From IMG/VR virus record IMGVR_UViG_3300036861_001161, positions 1-64,000 of that record: 64,000 bases of DNA, one strand, 5' to 3'. The position numbers and the translations under genes are program-made. The notes under the pieces are model-generated. The model was not told the DNA's origin. It was given only the letters and a program-made list of their open reading frames with translations, and ran no database searches. Shown here piece by piece: positions 25,073 through 33,278 of the stretch (the first letter of the stretch is position 1; each line of letters starts with the position of its first letter). Source of the stretch: a virus.

Positions 25073-25116
25073 GGTCCATAATAGTCGCGAATAATTTGGA
25101 GATCGTGTTCATTAGA

Positions 25117-25515
25117 TCACTCCATCAGTCTTCGTAACCGCGCGACTTGTAACAATTTTGGCCGCCACCTACGCAGGCGTTCTATCGCCACGCCGGTCGC
25201 TGCCGTTCTGGCATGGACGAAAGTGGTCTCATCCACGACGAGGCCAACATGGGTGCTCCAGGGCCGATCATCGCGCTCGCAACAGATGTACAAGTCCCAG
25301 GGTTGCACGAGCGTTAACGGATTGCGCTCGTCGCCGCGAAACCAGATCTCGCCCATAATCGTGGCGGCCTGGGTGGGCTGCTCGGCAATGTCGAGGGCAA
25401 AACCTTCGATGAGCAGACGACGAACCAGGCCCCAGCAATCGTAGGCCTCATATGACGTGCCGAGCAGAGGGTCGACGAGTTCGCGAATATTGGGAAGCCG
25501 AAGAGCCTGATTCAT
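25117..25515 (-). CDS. NlpC/P60-type tail assembly peptidase (gpK-like)
   Basis: The 132-residue protein carries the NlpC/P60 layout: catalytic cysteine in YEAYDCWGLVRRLL, histidine in STHVGLVVDETTFVHA, and an RLRRW tail. In lambda-like phages gpK is fused to or precedes gpI and is needed for tail-tip assembly, and may open peptidoglycan during entry. The position directly before the gpI-gpJ gene supports this. TAGGTA lies about six bases before the ATG. Confidence 0.82.
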   Translation of the reverse strand: MNQALRLPNIRELVDPLLGTSYEAYDCWGLVRRLLIEGFALDIAEQPTQAATIMGEIWFRGDERNPLTLVQPWDLYICCERDDRPWSTHVGLVVDETTFVHARTAATGVAIERLRRWRPKLLQVARLRRLME

Positions 25516-25543
25516 GTCATACCTACTCTATAGTTCAATTAGA

Positions 25544-26053
25544 TTAATTCCTTCTTGGTATATTCTGAAAACCGGAACTGGAGGTGAATCGACGTCTTGG
25601 AACTGTCGCGGTCAGCGTCACCCCTTCAGCTTGGAGGTCAAGTGTTGCCGTGATAAGATCGGTGGTCACTGATACCACCGTAAATACTTGGCCGGAGCTA
25701 AAAGGACTTTGATCAGGTTGCTGGGCATCGATTTCAAATATTGTTACCCGCCAATCGGGATCAGCCGCCTGTGCCCAATAATTCTCCAGTAAAGATTGAA
25801 AAGTTTGATCCACGTTCGCCGCCGTGACGCGAATATTCACTAAGGCCGCGGTGGTGGCTTCCTCCAGGCTATCCACGGTCACGGGGAAGCGTAAGTAGGT
25901 GAATCCATGAAACACAATATCCTGGTCATAGTTGACGAGGCGAAAGGGGACTGGAGCGCCTTGAATATCGACGAGAAAAGCCCAGGTCCAAACGTGGTCA
26001 CTCTCGAGCCGGTTCTTCTCGATGGCGAGAGCTGCAGAGAGCAAACGGGCCAT
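25544..26053 (-). CDS. Minor tail protein, DUF1833-like (gpL position)
   Basis: 169 residues with the pattern PFRLVNYDQDIVFHGFTYLR, then a FPVTVDSLEEATTAALVNIR region, typical of DUF1833-type tail proteins that occupy the gpL position. The role is probably a ring in the tail tip. Its ribosome site (AAAGG) lies in the 3' arm of a large hairpin at 26057-26101, so translation may be regulated. Confidence 0.65.
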   Translation of the reverse strand: MARLLSAALAIEKNRLESDHVWTWAFLVDIQGAPVPFRLVNYDQDIVFHGFTYLRFPVTVDSLEEATTAALVNIRVTAANVDQTFQSLLENYWAQAADPDWRVTIFEIDAQQPDQSPFSSGQVFTVVSVTTDLITATLDLQAEGVTLTATVPRRRFTSSSGFQNIPRRN

Positions 26054-26056
26054 GCA

Positions 26057-26101
26057 GGGAGCCTTTCTGTCCCCGACGTATCACGGGGGGAAAAGGCTCC
26101 C
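26057..26101 (-). promoter_or_regulatory. Hairpin covering the gpL-like gene ribosome site
   Basis: GGGAGCCTTT and AAAGGCTCCC pair perfectly over ten bases, with a further five G-C pairs (CCCCC/GGGGA-side) inside and a loop of about ten bases. On the minus strand the downstream arm contains AAAGG, nine bases before the ATG at 26053. Confidence 0.6.
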
Positions 26102-26185
26102 TCTACTACTGACGAGGCGTAGAGGAGATACCTAAGACATCGTGCATTGCTGAGAGAACAAAGGGTTTGAGCTTCTTCTTGCCCC

Positions 26186-26770
26186 CTAAAACACCTCTTC
26201 AATCAAGACGGTCCAGGAATAATAGCCACTACGGCGATTGACCGAGATCACTTGATCCGGTCCGATGATCGTGGCCGGCGTCGGGGCCGTGTCTTCCGCA
26301 TAGACCACAATGGCATTCGGCAGATATTGCACAACGCTCACCTGCCCTCCTGGGCCAGCCCCAGAGGACCCATTGAGGGCCAGCGTGGCGGCGTCCAGCC
26401 GCGTGATTTGCCAGAAACCAATGAGGGACGATGGCCCGCTGACAATCCCGAGCCACTGGCCGGTAATCAAGCCGTGGGCATAACTCAGCAGCACGGGAGT
26501 GGTGGCCTGAAACGTGGCAATATCAATAGCTGTAGGATGCCAAAATTGACACGGGATCACATTGGCCCGCTGCGTCAGAATAAAATCACGAATGATGCGG
26601 AGCGCTTCCGTCGTCTGCCCAAGATAGTCGAGAGTGTAGCGACGCCGGGGACGACTCGTGCGTGCGCGCCTGACCGTATAGCCTGCATCGACCTGATAGG
26701 ATAATACCGGGTCGATAATGGCCGGGGCTGAGACATGGGAGGGCACGGGAGCTAACGGGAAAAGGGCCAT
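26186..26770 (-). CDS. Minor tail protein, gpM-like
   Basis: 194 residues beginning MALFPLAPVPSHVSAPAIID, with a YTVRRARTSRPRRRYTLDYL core and an IPCQFWHPTAID segment. This pattern marks the small tail-tip proteins encoded directly after the tape measure in lambdoid siphophages. It is followed by a 132-base gap without a convincing gene. Confidence 0.65.
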   Translation of the reverse strand: MALFPLAPVPSHVSAPAIIDPVLSYQVDAGYTVRRARTSRPRRRYTLDYLGQTTEALRIIRDFILTQRANVIPCQFWHPTAIDIATFQATTPVLLSYAHGLITGQWLGIVSGPSSLIGFWQITRLDAATLALNGSSGAGPGGQVSVVQYLPNAIVVYAEDTAPTPATIIGPDQVISVNRRSGYYSWTVLIEEVF

Positions 26771-26784
26771 AGCTCATCTCCTGC

Positions 26785-29712
26785 CTAGCGGGCCGTGGTG
26801 CGCATCATCCTGACAATCGGACTCCGTTCCCCTTGCGCCATATTCATGAGCACCTCGTTTATAATGGCCTCCCGACCGAGCGCGCGCTGGCGACCTGCTT
26901 CCTCTTCAGCTTGTTCCCGTGTCACGACGTTGATGATGGCGATATTGTTTGCCGCCTGGCCCCCGGCAGAAGGCCCCGCCCGAAACGCCTCGCTCATCAG
27001 CGCCTTCATCTGTGGTTGGTTCAACACGTACTCAGGATTCATCGCAGGATTCTCCCCTGCAAGGATGTTGGTGGGTTTGTTCACAATGGCGCCGCCCTGT
27101 GTAAAGAGCAGCGGCGGCGGATTGAGCGGCGCGGTGCCCCCTGGTCCCCCAATGTACTCGGCGCCCCCAGCCGGCGTTGTGGTCAGCCCGGACGTCACCC
27201 CACCAAGGATGAGCCCGGTTCCAAACCGAATCAATGCCCGGAAGGCTTCCTGGGAGGCAATCTGCGCCATCGATTGGAGGATCGACTGCGCCATGGCGCG
27301 AAAGGCACCAGCCACCGTAGCAGTCCCATTCGCAATACTCAGCAGGGCATTGGTCCAGGCGCTCCCAACGGCATTGCCAAACTGCTCAAAAAGTTCAGCA
27401 ACCTTGTTGAGGCGCTCCTGGGCGGTGATCTGGGCACGCAAGCGCTCGGCGCGCTCCCGGCCTTCCGGCGTCACAATCTTGGCGTCCTCCAGCTGGCGCA
27501 AGCGCACATCAAGCCGCTCATCCTTGGGGGCACGCAGCTGGTCGAGGGTTCCTTGCAGTTTGGCGAGGGCTTCCGCTTCGGTGCGGGCGGCTTTCTGCGC
27601 ATCGGTATACAACCTGAAACTGTTGGCAGCTTCCTCGACGAGTCCAGGCACCTTCGCCATAACGGCGGTACTGGCCTGGATGGCTTCGTTGAGCCGTTCG
27701 GCTTCTTCGGCAGACTCAGTTTGGCGTAAACGGGCCGTCAGCATCGTCGCCGTATCGGCATCGCGCGCTTCTTTCGTCAGGCCGTACTGCGCAGCAAGAC
27801 GTTGGAGACGCTCCAGCGCGCGAGTATCAGCTTGTTCCACCCGCTTGCTCGCAGCTTCAACCGCGCTGGCCATTGCTGCCTCGGCCTGTTCCTGCTCCCG
27901 TACGCGCTGACGGGCATCCTGCAGGGCTTGCTGCATGGATTTTTCTGCGTCCTGCTCGGCCTCCCGCTCACGTTCATGAACCCGCTGCCGGATAGTCTGG
28001 ACTTCGGTTTTTGCCTGTTGAGGAAGTTCCTTTTCGGCTTGCAGCGCGGCTGAAATGTCATTGGCGCCTGCCATAAGTGTGGCCAGCCGGGGACCAATTG
28101 CCTGAAGGAGTTCAGGTGAGAACTTACTAATCTCGACTTCCAGCTGTTGGAGGGTCTTGTTCCAGGCCTCGAGTTTTTCCTTGTTTGCGTCAACGCCCGT
28201 CAGGATACCGGCCGTTTTATCAAACTTCTCGAGCGCCTTCGTGCCTTCCTCAAGCTTCTTGATAATCTCATCAAGAACCGTTTCCACTGGACCAGGTCCG
28301 GTTGCTCCCGCGCCGCCTTCGGCTTGGAGCCGCGCCTGGAAGGCCGCAATCGCGCCAGGAACTTTCGAGTCACCAGTCCGTCCCGCCTGCGCCTCCTGGA
28401 GTTGTTGGAGGCGCGCGCGCATCTCCTCAATCATGGGACCGGGGCTCGCCCCTTGCCGTTCAAGACCTGCCCGCTGCTTGAGGAGTTCATTGAGCGCAAA
28501 GCGCAGGTCTTCAATCTCTTGCTGCCGGGCACGAATATCGGGTGAAAGCTTCTCCAACCCAGGAGGTACAGGACGAATCGGCCCCCCAAGCTGCTTTTCG
28601 CGGTCTTCGGCCCCTTTGCGCAAGGAGGCAAGAAGGTTCGCCGCCGTATCGGCCAGGCTTTGTAAGAGGGTGAGCAAGCCCGACGAGGCAATATTGTCTT
28701 TCAGGAGCGTCAGTTCATTGCCGAGCCGGGTAAACGCTGCGGTCGTGGACTGACTCGCTGCATCGGCCGCACCACCCAGCTCCATCCGGAGTTGCTCCGC
28801 CAGCTTTTCGACAAAGGGAATCGCCTCGACGGTACCCGTGCGTATCATCTTTTCCAGCTCTTGCGTCGTCACGCCCATGGCGCGGGCCGCGATCTGGAAC
28901 GCGCCTGGCAGGGCATTCCCAAGCTGGCGCCGGAGCTCCTCCATCGACACAGTACCCTTGGAGATCATCTGCTCTAATGCGAGCAGTGCACTATGGGTCT
29001 GCTGACTGCTCGCTCCCATCGCACGACTGGCCATCGTCACCGCTTCGAAGACGCGTTGGCCCCGATCCCCTTCCAGCACGGTACCGCGGATAGCCCCAGC
29101 AAAGTTGCGGAAGGCGGCCGTCGTTTGGAGGGTATCAATGCCGAGACGATTGGAGAGGGAAATGAGGGTGGCGAACGTGCGTTCCCCCTGGGTTTGTCCA
29201 CCCGTGAGGGCCGCCATGCCAAGGCGCAGGAGTTCGAGCTTCGCGCCGGTCTCCACGATGGAAACGGCAAACTGCCGCAACTCGCCAATCACAGCCCGTA
29301 GCGAGGTCGCAATGCCGAGCCCGCCCGCCACCCCGAGCATCGTCCGCCAGACGTCCTGAGCCCGCCGGGCTTCTTCGTTGGCCTGGCGTTGTTCTTCCCG
29401 TTGTTGGCGGGTCGCTTCGCGCAGCACGTCTTGCTGTTTGGTATAGGCGAGGGCGGCAGTCGAAGTTTGGGTATAAGCCTGCGTGCTTTCACGGACGGCT
29501 TCAGCGAGGGCTTTCAGGGACGCCGCCGTCTGGGCACTCCCTTGCGCGGCACCCTGCTGCGCCTGGTGCATCTGGCTCAGAGCCTGCTGGACCTGTGCGA
29601 CGGCTTGCGTGAGTTGCGTAAGCTGCTGGAGCGCCTGCTGCATCTGGCGTTGGAAGTCAGATGTATCAGCCCTAAGTCTGGCTGTAATATCGCCGATGGA
29701 GATGTCAGCCAC
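26785..29712 (-). CDS. Tape measure protein
   Basis: 975 residues. Residues 1-120 are glutamine/alanine coiled coil (QRQMQQALQQLTQLTQAVAQ). Residues about 140-330 form the tape-measure domain (GIDTLQTTAAFRNFAGAIRG, ISKGTVSMEELRRQLGNALP, AFTRLGNELTLLKDNI). A long charged coiled coil follows, and the C-terminus carries hydrophobic glycine-rich segments (ALIRFGTGLILGGVTSGLTT). By the usual rule of about 0.15 nm per residue the tail would be roughly 145 nm. It starts at GTG with AAGG upstream. Immediately upstream the strand switches to a plus-oriented cassette. Confidence 0.92.
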   Translation of the reverse strand: MADISIGDITARLRADTSDFQRQMQQALQQLTQLTQAVAQVQQALSQMHQAQQGAAQGSAQTAASLKALAEAVRESTQAYTQTSTAALAYTKQQDVLREATRQQREEQRQANEEARRAQDVWRTMLGVAGGLGIATSLRAVIGELRQFAVSIVETGAKLELLRLGMAALTGGQTQGERTFATLISLSNRLGIDTLQTTAAFRNFAGAIRGTVLEGDRGQRVFEAVTMASRAMGASSQQTHSALLALEQMISKGTVSMEELRRQLGNALPGAFQIAARAMGVTTQELEKMIRTGTVEAIPFVEKLAEQLRMELGGAADAASQSTTAAFTRLGNELTLLKDNIASSGLLTLLQSLADTAANLLASLRKGAEDREKQLGGPIRPVPPGLEKLSPDIRARQQEIEDLRFALNELLKQRAGLERQGASPGPMIEEMRARLQQLQEAQAGRTGDSKVPGAIAAFQARLQAEGGAGATGPGPVETVLDEIIKKLEEGTKALEKFDKTAGILTGVDANKEKLEAWNKTLQQLEVEISKFSPELLQAIGPRLATLMAGANDISAALQAEKELPQQAKTEVQTIRQRVHEREREAEQDAEKSMQQALQDARQRVREQEQAEAAMASAVEAASKRVEQADTRALERLQRLAAQYGLTKEARDADTATMLTARLRQTESAEEAERLNEAIQASTAVMAKVPGLVEEAANSFRLYTDAQKAARTEAEALAKLQGTLDQLRAPKDERLDVRLRQLEDAKIVTPEGRERAERLRAQITAQERLNKVAELFEQFGNAVGSAWTNALLSIANGTATVAGAFRAMAQSILQSMAQIASQEAFRALIRFGTGLILGGVTSGLTTTPAGGAEYIGGPGGTAPLNPPPLLFTQGGAIVNKPTNILAGENPAMNPEYVLNQPQMKALMSEAFRAGPSAGGQAANNIAIINVVTREQAEEEAGRQRALGREAIINEVLMNMAQGERSPIVRMMRTTAR

Positions 29713-29722
29713 AATTTAGCCC

Positions 29723-29751
29723 TTGCGTATTTACGTATTCAGAGCTATGCT
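29723..29751 (+). promoter_or_regulatory. Sigma-70-like promoter for the plus-strand moron cassette
   Basis: TTGCGT and TATGCT are separated by exactly 17 bases, just outside the start of the tape measure gene and pointing into the plus-strand genes at 29.8-30.9 kb. Predicted transcription starts at the edge of the 17-bp repeats. Confidence 0.5.
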
Positions 29752-29752
29752 A

Positions 29753-29794
29753 GGAGCACTCTTAGTAAAGGAGCACTCTTAGTAAAGGAGCACT
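29753..29794 (+). repeat. 17-bp tandem repeat carrying ribosome-site copies
   Basis: GGAGCACTCTTAGTAAA is repeated twice in tandem (29753 and 29770), and a third copy is cut to eight bases. Each junction creates AAAGGAG. The last copy is about six bases before the ATG at 29799 and acts as its ribosome site. Confidence 0.75.
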
Positions 29795-29798
29795 GCGA

Positions 29799-30077
29799 AT
29801 GCCGAACGGTCGTTCCCATGCCAATATTTCACTGTCAACCCCCCTCTGGCGTCTGTTTCGCAAGGGGTGTCTCGATCACGAAACCTCAGCCAGTAAGGAG
29901 ATAGAGCGATTCATCTCTACCCAATTACTCGCGTGGCATCTCCTGCCGCCTCTCCAAAAAGAAGGACCAGATGCTTTGGACAGGGCGGATGCTGCGTCCA
30001 TCGTGACCTTTACGTCGATACTTCAGCAGGCAGGTGAGATCTTTGATACACTCTGTCCTGCAAAGAAAGGTCCATAA
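29799..30077 (+). CDS. Plus-strand moron protein, 92 aa
   Basis: The protein starts MPNGRSHANISLSTPLWRLF and continues with SKEIERFISTQLLAWHLLPP. The opening beta-strand plus two helices vaguely recalls ribbon-helix-helix regulators, but this is weak. AAAGGAG from the upstream 17-bp repeat serves as RBS. It is oriented against the late genes, as morons inserted with their own promoter usually are. Function not recognised. Confidence 0.55.
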   Translation: MPNGRSHANISLSTPLWRLFRKGCLDHETSASKEIERFISTQLLAWHLLPPLQKEGPDALDRADAASIVTFTSILQQAGEIFDTLCPAKKGP

Positions 30078-30078
30078 C

Positions 30079-30510
30079 ATGTTTTGGAAAACGCTTCTTG
30101 GACTCACCCTTCTGCTGAGGCTTCCCTCCATACTCTCAGCGGCCCCGGATGCCGAGACCATGCGCCTGGAAGCACTCGCCCTCTGTCAGGCGATGCCGTA
30201 CCGCTGCGCACCACCACCGACCATTGCCGCCCTGGAAAGGACCCATCCTGAAGTCAATGTGCTCTGTGCCGAATTACTTGCGCCCTTGCAAGCCATTCGT
30301 AATGCCTTTACTTATCATCGCCGCACGACAGCACAGGAAGACCAGCAATGGAATGCCTGGAGAACCTCATGTGCGCCTACCGAGTGGCAGACCCGCTTGA
30401 CGTCGAGAGTTCGTCCTCTGCCTCTCCCTGTCTTTTCTAGTACCGTAGAATGCCGCACCACGTCGAGTGCGAGTGGGGATTATATTGCGACAACTTGTCA
30501 CGCCTATTAG
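30079..30510 (+). CDS. Exported moron protein, 143 aa
   Basis: The ATG at 30079 lies just after the previous stop, with GAAAGG upstream. Signal peptide MFWKTLLGLTLLLRLPSILSA is followed by a mainly helical domain with four or more cysteines (LALCQAMPYRCAPPP, NVLCAELL, RTSCAPTE, VECRTT, TTCHAY). An extracytoplasmic, disulphide-bonded product such as a superinfection-exclusion factor is plausible but unproven. Confidence 0.6.
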   Translation: MFWKTLLGLTLLLRLPSILSAAPDAETMRLEALALCQAMPYRCAPPPTIAALERTHPEVNVLCAELLAPLQAIRNAFTYHRRTTAQEDQQWNAWRTSCAPTEWQTRLTSRVRPLPLPVFSSTVECRTTSSASGDYIATTCHAY

Positions 30511-30634
30511 TAACTCTTTCACTCCGGAGCCTGATACATGCCACCGCTGCGCCGGCATCCCCGACGAATCTGACGACACTGTGGCGCACGTTTCACAGCG
30601 TCTGTATTCATTGTGGTCTCTCGGCAAGCCATGA
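30485..30634 (+). CDS. Possible 49-residue zinc-knuckle protein
   Basis: A TTG-started frame overlapping the end of the previous gene encodes a peptide with DTCHRCAGIPDESDDTVAHV followed by a short helix. The C-x-x-C pair and acidic/hydrophobic pattern look coding, but the ribosome site (GTGGGGA) is weak and an alternative frame also exists here. Confidence 0.35.
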   Translation: MRQLVTPISNSFTPEPDTCHRCAGIPDESDDTVAHVSQRLYSLWSLGKP

Positions 30635-30705
30635 GATAGAATGCTTGCTGCACGCACAATGAACGGAGTGGAATAGCACATCATCTTTCCGGAAAGAAGG
30701 ATGTC

Positions 30706-30891
30706 ATGGCATGGAAATATCTCCTCCTCCTCGCCCTCCTCCTCGCGCAGTCTGCCTGCTCACGTGAATTCGCCGTAGCCGCACTGCAGGGCTTTGAACG
30801 TGGCGCCACCGCTCCGCAAACCGTATGTATGACGCGCTATCAGTCGCATAAAGGCAATGGAGCCTACTACGCGAGTTGCAATACCTACTGA
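30706..30891 (+). CDS. Small lipoprotein moron, 61 aa
   Basis: MAWKYLLLLALLLAQSACSR is a signal peptide with lipobox AQSAC, so the mature product is an acylated peptide of about 44 residues with two more cysteines (TVCMTRY, ASCNTY). AAGGA lies nine bases before the ATG. Small phage lipoproteins encoded in plus-oriented morons often block re-infection, but that is inference. It is the last plus-strand gene before convergence with the tail chaperone. Confidence 0.65.
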   Translation: MAWKYLLLLALLLAQSACSREFAVAALQGFERGATAPQTVCMTRYQSHKGNGAYYASCNTY

Positions 30892-30976
30892 TGCAAAGGA
30901 CAACGGTGCATGGACAGCCTGCATCACAACAAATACCAGTCACTCGGAGTGAATACGTCTATACATGCTGAACCGT

Positions 30977-31716
30977 CTAGTTGTCCATCCGTTGCCCGTT
31001 ATACAGCGCGTTGAGCATCTGAACCCGCTCTAGTAAATCTCCCTGCGTGGGCTGTACTGCTGGTCCTGGAGCAGGCTCCTGCTGCTGAAACCCATGTCCC
31101 AGCCAGCTCGTGACTTCTTCCAGCGTAAACGGCGTCGGTCGCGTATCACTATCCCTGTGCACATTCGCCAAGAGCATCGCACTAAGCGCAGCCCGCCGAT
31201 CTTCCCGCGCCTGCACCTGGCGATAGCGCACCGACAGCAAGTCCACCTCATGCAACGTGAGTCCCCAAAACTCAAGGTCACTCAGCCCTAGCTCAACACG
31301 GCCATAGGCCCAGAGGGAGTCCCAGGCAATCCAGCCGGAAAAGGGTCCGCTGGGGCCTCACCGTTGGACATGGACTCTGGGACAGCCGGCGCCGTCGCGG
31401 CGTTCCAGGCTTGGAGAATGACATCGATGATCGTTGGCAGCTGCCCTAGATCCATGATGTCTTGCGTTTGTTCGAGTGTGAGTCTGGGATCTTCATGCAA
31501 AAGTCCTTGCCATAAAATGACGGACAAATCGTTGAACCCCAATGTTTCGCTATTTCCTAACGTCTGAAACAGACTGACTTTCCGTCCCCAGAGCTTCGAG
31601 AGTTCAATCTCTGCCCGAAAGATAGCCCGATTCCTGAGGCGCACATGGCGCCGCTTATCAAGATCGATCGGAAAGGAGGGGACGACTGAATCATAAGATT
31701 CATACTCAAAAGGCAT
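30977..31716 (-). CDS. Tail assembly chaperone, long (-1 frameshift) form, gpGT-like
   Basis: Two overlapping frames join at a canonical -1 slippery heptamer C-CCT-TTT (31339-31345), which lies in the correct phase at codons 125-126 of the upstream frame. After the shift the -1 frame reads SGWIAWDSLWAYGRVELGLS, then DLEFWGLTLHEVDLLSVRYR and QVQAREDRRAALSAMLLANV, a typical GT-type extension, giving 246 residues. No start with a ribosome site exists for the downstream frame alone. The long form chaperones the tape measure during tail assembly, and the gene lies between tail tube and tape measure as expected. Confidence 0.85.
31288..31716 (-). CDS. Tail assembly chaperone, short form (gpG-like)
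   Basis: The 142-residue zero-frame product starts MPFEYESYDSVVPSFPIDLD and contains RNRAIFRAEIELSKLWGRKV and TLGFNDLSVILWQGLLHEDP, consistent with the G-type chaperone that coats the tape measure. AGGAAAGGA lies six bases before the ATG. It is made when ribosomes do not shift at CCCTTTT and would be in excess over the long form. The 132-base gap upstream contains only a weak 22-codon frame. Confidence 0.8.
   Translation of the reverse strand: MPFEYESYDSVVPSFPIDLDKRRHVRLRNRAIFRAEIELSKLWGRKVSLFQTLGNSETLGFNDLSVILWQGLLHEDPRLTLEQTQDIMDLGQLPTIIDVILQAWNAATAPAVPESMSNGEAPADPFPAGLPGTPSGPMAVLS
31339..31345 (-). promoter_or_regulatory. -1 ribosomal frameshift site CCCTTTT
   Basis: X-XXY-YYZ heptamer in the zero frame of the tail chaperone. 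Slippage on CCT-TTT gives the -1 frame used for the C-terminal extension. A downstream stimulatory structure was not worked out. Confidence 0.8.
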
Positions 31717-31848
31717 AGTTTCCTTTCCTATGGATCGAGGCGCATAGGGCGGCGCCGGGCCAGATCAATCGTTATCAGTGGTACAATCGATGGCATAATG
31801 TGTATAGATCTCCCTAGTATACAAGGATAGATAATGCCTGAGCGTCTG

Positions 31849-32253
31849 TTAGTTCATCGTGATCGGTCCATCAACTGTAAGATCCACATTAAGTTGAAGT
31901 TGGCCATTGACCGGGGCGCCAGGGACGCGGTAATTGGTGACAAACGCATTGAAAGTCCAAATGGGGCTACCTGCCGGGGGATAGAGGACCCGGAAGGCCG
32001 TGGAGGCACGCGCGAGCATGGCGGTTTTCAGGGCGATATGTTGGGCATTCGTAGGTACAAAATTGAACGTAGCTCTAATAGTTCCACCGTCGAGCAAAGT
32101 TGGTATTTTGCTCGACCATCCATTGCCATCATGCGCACTAGTATCAACAGTACCAAACTGCCCGCCTAGCTCAGTCAGGTTTACAAGTTCAGGAATAGTC
32201 GTAGTGCCCTGTTGCAATTGGATGCCGTATGCGGCGAGAGCCTGAGTAGGCAT
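31849..32253 (-). CDS. Tail tube protein, copy 1
   Basis: The ATG at 32253 follows AAGGAGG by six bases. The 134-residue protein (MPTQALAAYGIQLQQGTTTI; VDTSAHDGNGWSSKIPTLLD; QLQLNVDLTVDGPITMN) has the pattern of siphophage major tail proteins that stack as hexameric rings. A longer homologue lies at 34382. It directly precedes the tail chaperone in transcription order, the normal place for the tube gene, so this copy is the likelier main tube subunit. Confidence 0.8.
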   Translation of the reverse strand: MPTQALAAYGIQLQQGTTTIPELVNLTELGGQFGTVDTSAHDGNGWSSKIPTLLDGGTIRATFNFVPTNAQHIALKTAMLARASTAFRVLYPPAGSPIWTFNAFVTNYRVPGAPVNGQLQLNVDLTVDGPITMN

Positions 32254-32379
32254 TGAGAGCCTCCTTATTCCCATCTATGGAAATAGGTTGAGGCTCTGTG
32301 CGCTACCGGAAGGCGTGCGAGGATACCTACGGATGACGGATGTGATCTATTTTTACTTCTTTTTCCTCTCTAAATCGGC

Positions 32380-32447
32380 TATAATCCTAGGCCTGGTGGC
32401 GACTGATCATCGCCCGTCATAAGCCCTCGGTGCTAACCCACTGAGGG
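32380..32447 (+). promoter_or_regulatory. TATAAT box and leader hairpin for the HNH gene
   Basis: A perfect TATAAT (32380-32385) is followed by a hairpin, CCCTCGGTG / CACTGAGGG with one G-U pair (32424-32447). GGAGGA then precedes the GTG at 32485. The -35 region is poor. The rest of the 208-base gap between tail tube and HNH gene shows no frame worth calling. Confidence 0.45.
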
Positions 32448-32484
32448 GCCAGGTACCCGTCATTCCCTCGGTTAGGAGGAGCCT

Positions 32485-33276
32485 GTGAATATCCCACAAG
32501 AAAAAAGATGTCTCAAATGTCTCGAAACAAAATCCCTTGATGAATTTGGGAAAGATAAGTACCAGTCCGATAGACACGCAACGCGATGCCTTCTTTGTAA
32601 ACGGCAGAAAAGTGCTGACTATAGGAAAAAGAATCCAGAGAAGGCAAGGGCAGCGAGCGCGGCATGGAAGACAGAAAATCCTGCAAAGGTTCTTGCGTAT
32701 GCTGATGCCCATAGAGAGCGTAAAAATACGCGACGCAGAGAAAGGTATCGTGAGAATCCTGAAAGAGAGCTGGCTGTAAACGCGACGTACTATTACAGTC
32801 ATAAGGATGAATTGCGCCCAGTACGTGCGGCATGGGAAGCCTCGAACAAACCTCAGCGCAAAGCGAAAAGACTTGAAACCTTCCTGAAAGATCCAGAAGG
32901 CAACCTTGAGAAACGACACAAACGTGATGCGGACTGGCTTGTAAAACATCCGGGATATTCGACAGAAAAATGGGCACGGCGGCGGGCACGAATAGCCAAT
33001 TCGCCCGCCAATGACTTTACGGCGGCTCAATTCGAGGAAATCAAAGCCGCTCAAAAGCATCGCTGTTATCATTGTGGTAAACGTCGCAAGTTGACTCGTG
33101 ATCACGTCGTTCCTGTTATCCAAAATGGTGCACATACCGTACAAAATATTGTAGCGCTCTGCCTCGAATGTAATAGCCGTAAGAAAGATGGGGATGTTCT
33201 TGGTCCAACACAGTTAAACCTTCTCACTGAAGCACCTCCCAAACCCTACAAACCTCGCACCAAGAAAGTTGCCTAA
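32485..33276 (+). CDS. HNH homing endonuclease (free-standing), copy 1
   Basis: 263 residues, plus strand, GTG start four bases after GGAGGA. The N-terminus is a C-x-x-C zinc knuckle pair (KRCLKCLETKSLDEFGKD, TRCLLCKRQ), the middle is a very basic helical region of NPE/NPA repeats, and the C-terminus is an HNH nuclease: HRCYHCGKRRKLTRDHVVPV then NIVALCLECNSRKK. The last residues YKPRTKKV are identical to the end of the HNH gene at 60.1 kb, so the two are paralogues. It interrupts the minus-strand late genes between the two tail-tube copies, as mobile endonuclease genes often do. Confidence 0.88.
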   Translation: MNIPQEKRCLKCLETKSLDEFGKDKYQSDRHATRCLLCKRQKSADYRKKNPEKARAASAAWKTENPAKVLAYADAHRERKNTRRRERYRENPERELAVNATYYYSHKDELRPVRAAWEASNKPQRKAKRLETFLKDPEGNLEKRHKRDADWLVKHPGYSTEKWARRRARIANSPANDFTAAQFEEIKAAQKHRCYHCGKRRKLTRDHVVPVIQNGAHTVQNIVALCLECNSRKKDGDVLGPTQLNLLTEAPPKPYKPRTKKVA

Positions 33277-33278
33277 TC

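Noticed and set aside
26795-27910. Plus-strand frame of 371 codons antisense to the tape measure gene
   Set aside because: Ser/Arg/Ala-rich antisense shadow of a coiled coil. The tape measure assignment is solid.
30889-30926. TGATGCA/TGCATCA inverted repeat between the lipoprotein and the tail chaperone
   Set aside because: Seven pairs with a 24-base loop and no T-run. Insufficient for a terminator call.
31750-31830. 22-codon frame MPSIVPLITIDLARRRP before the tail chaperone
   Set aside because: Too short and poorly spaced from any ribosome site.
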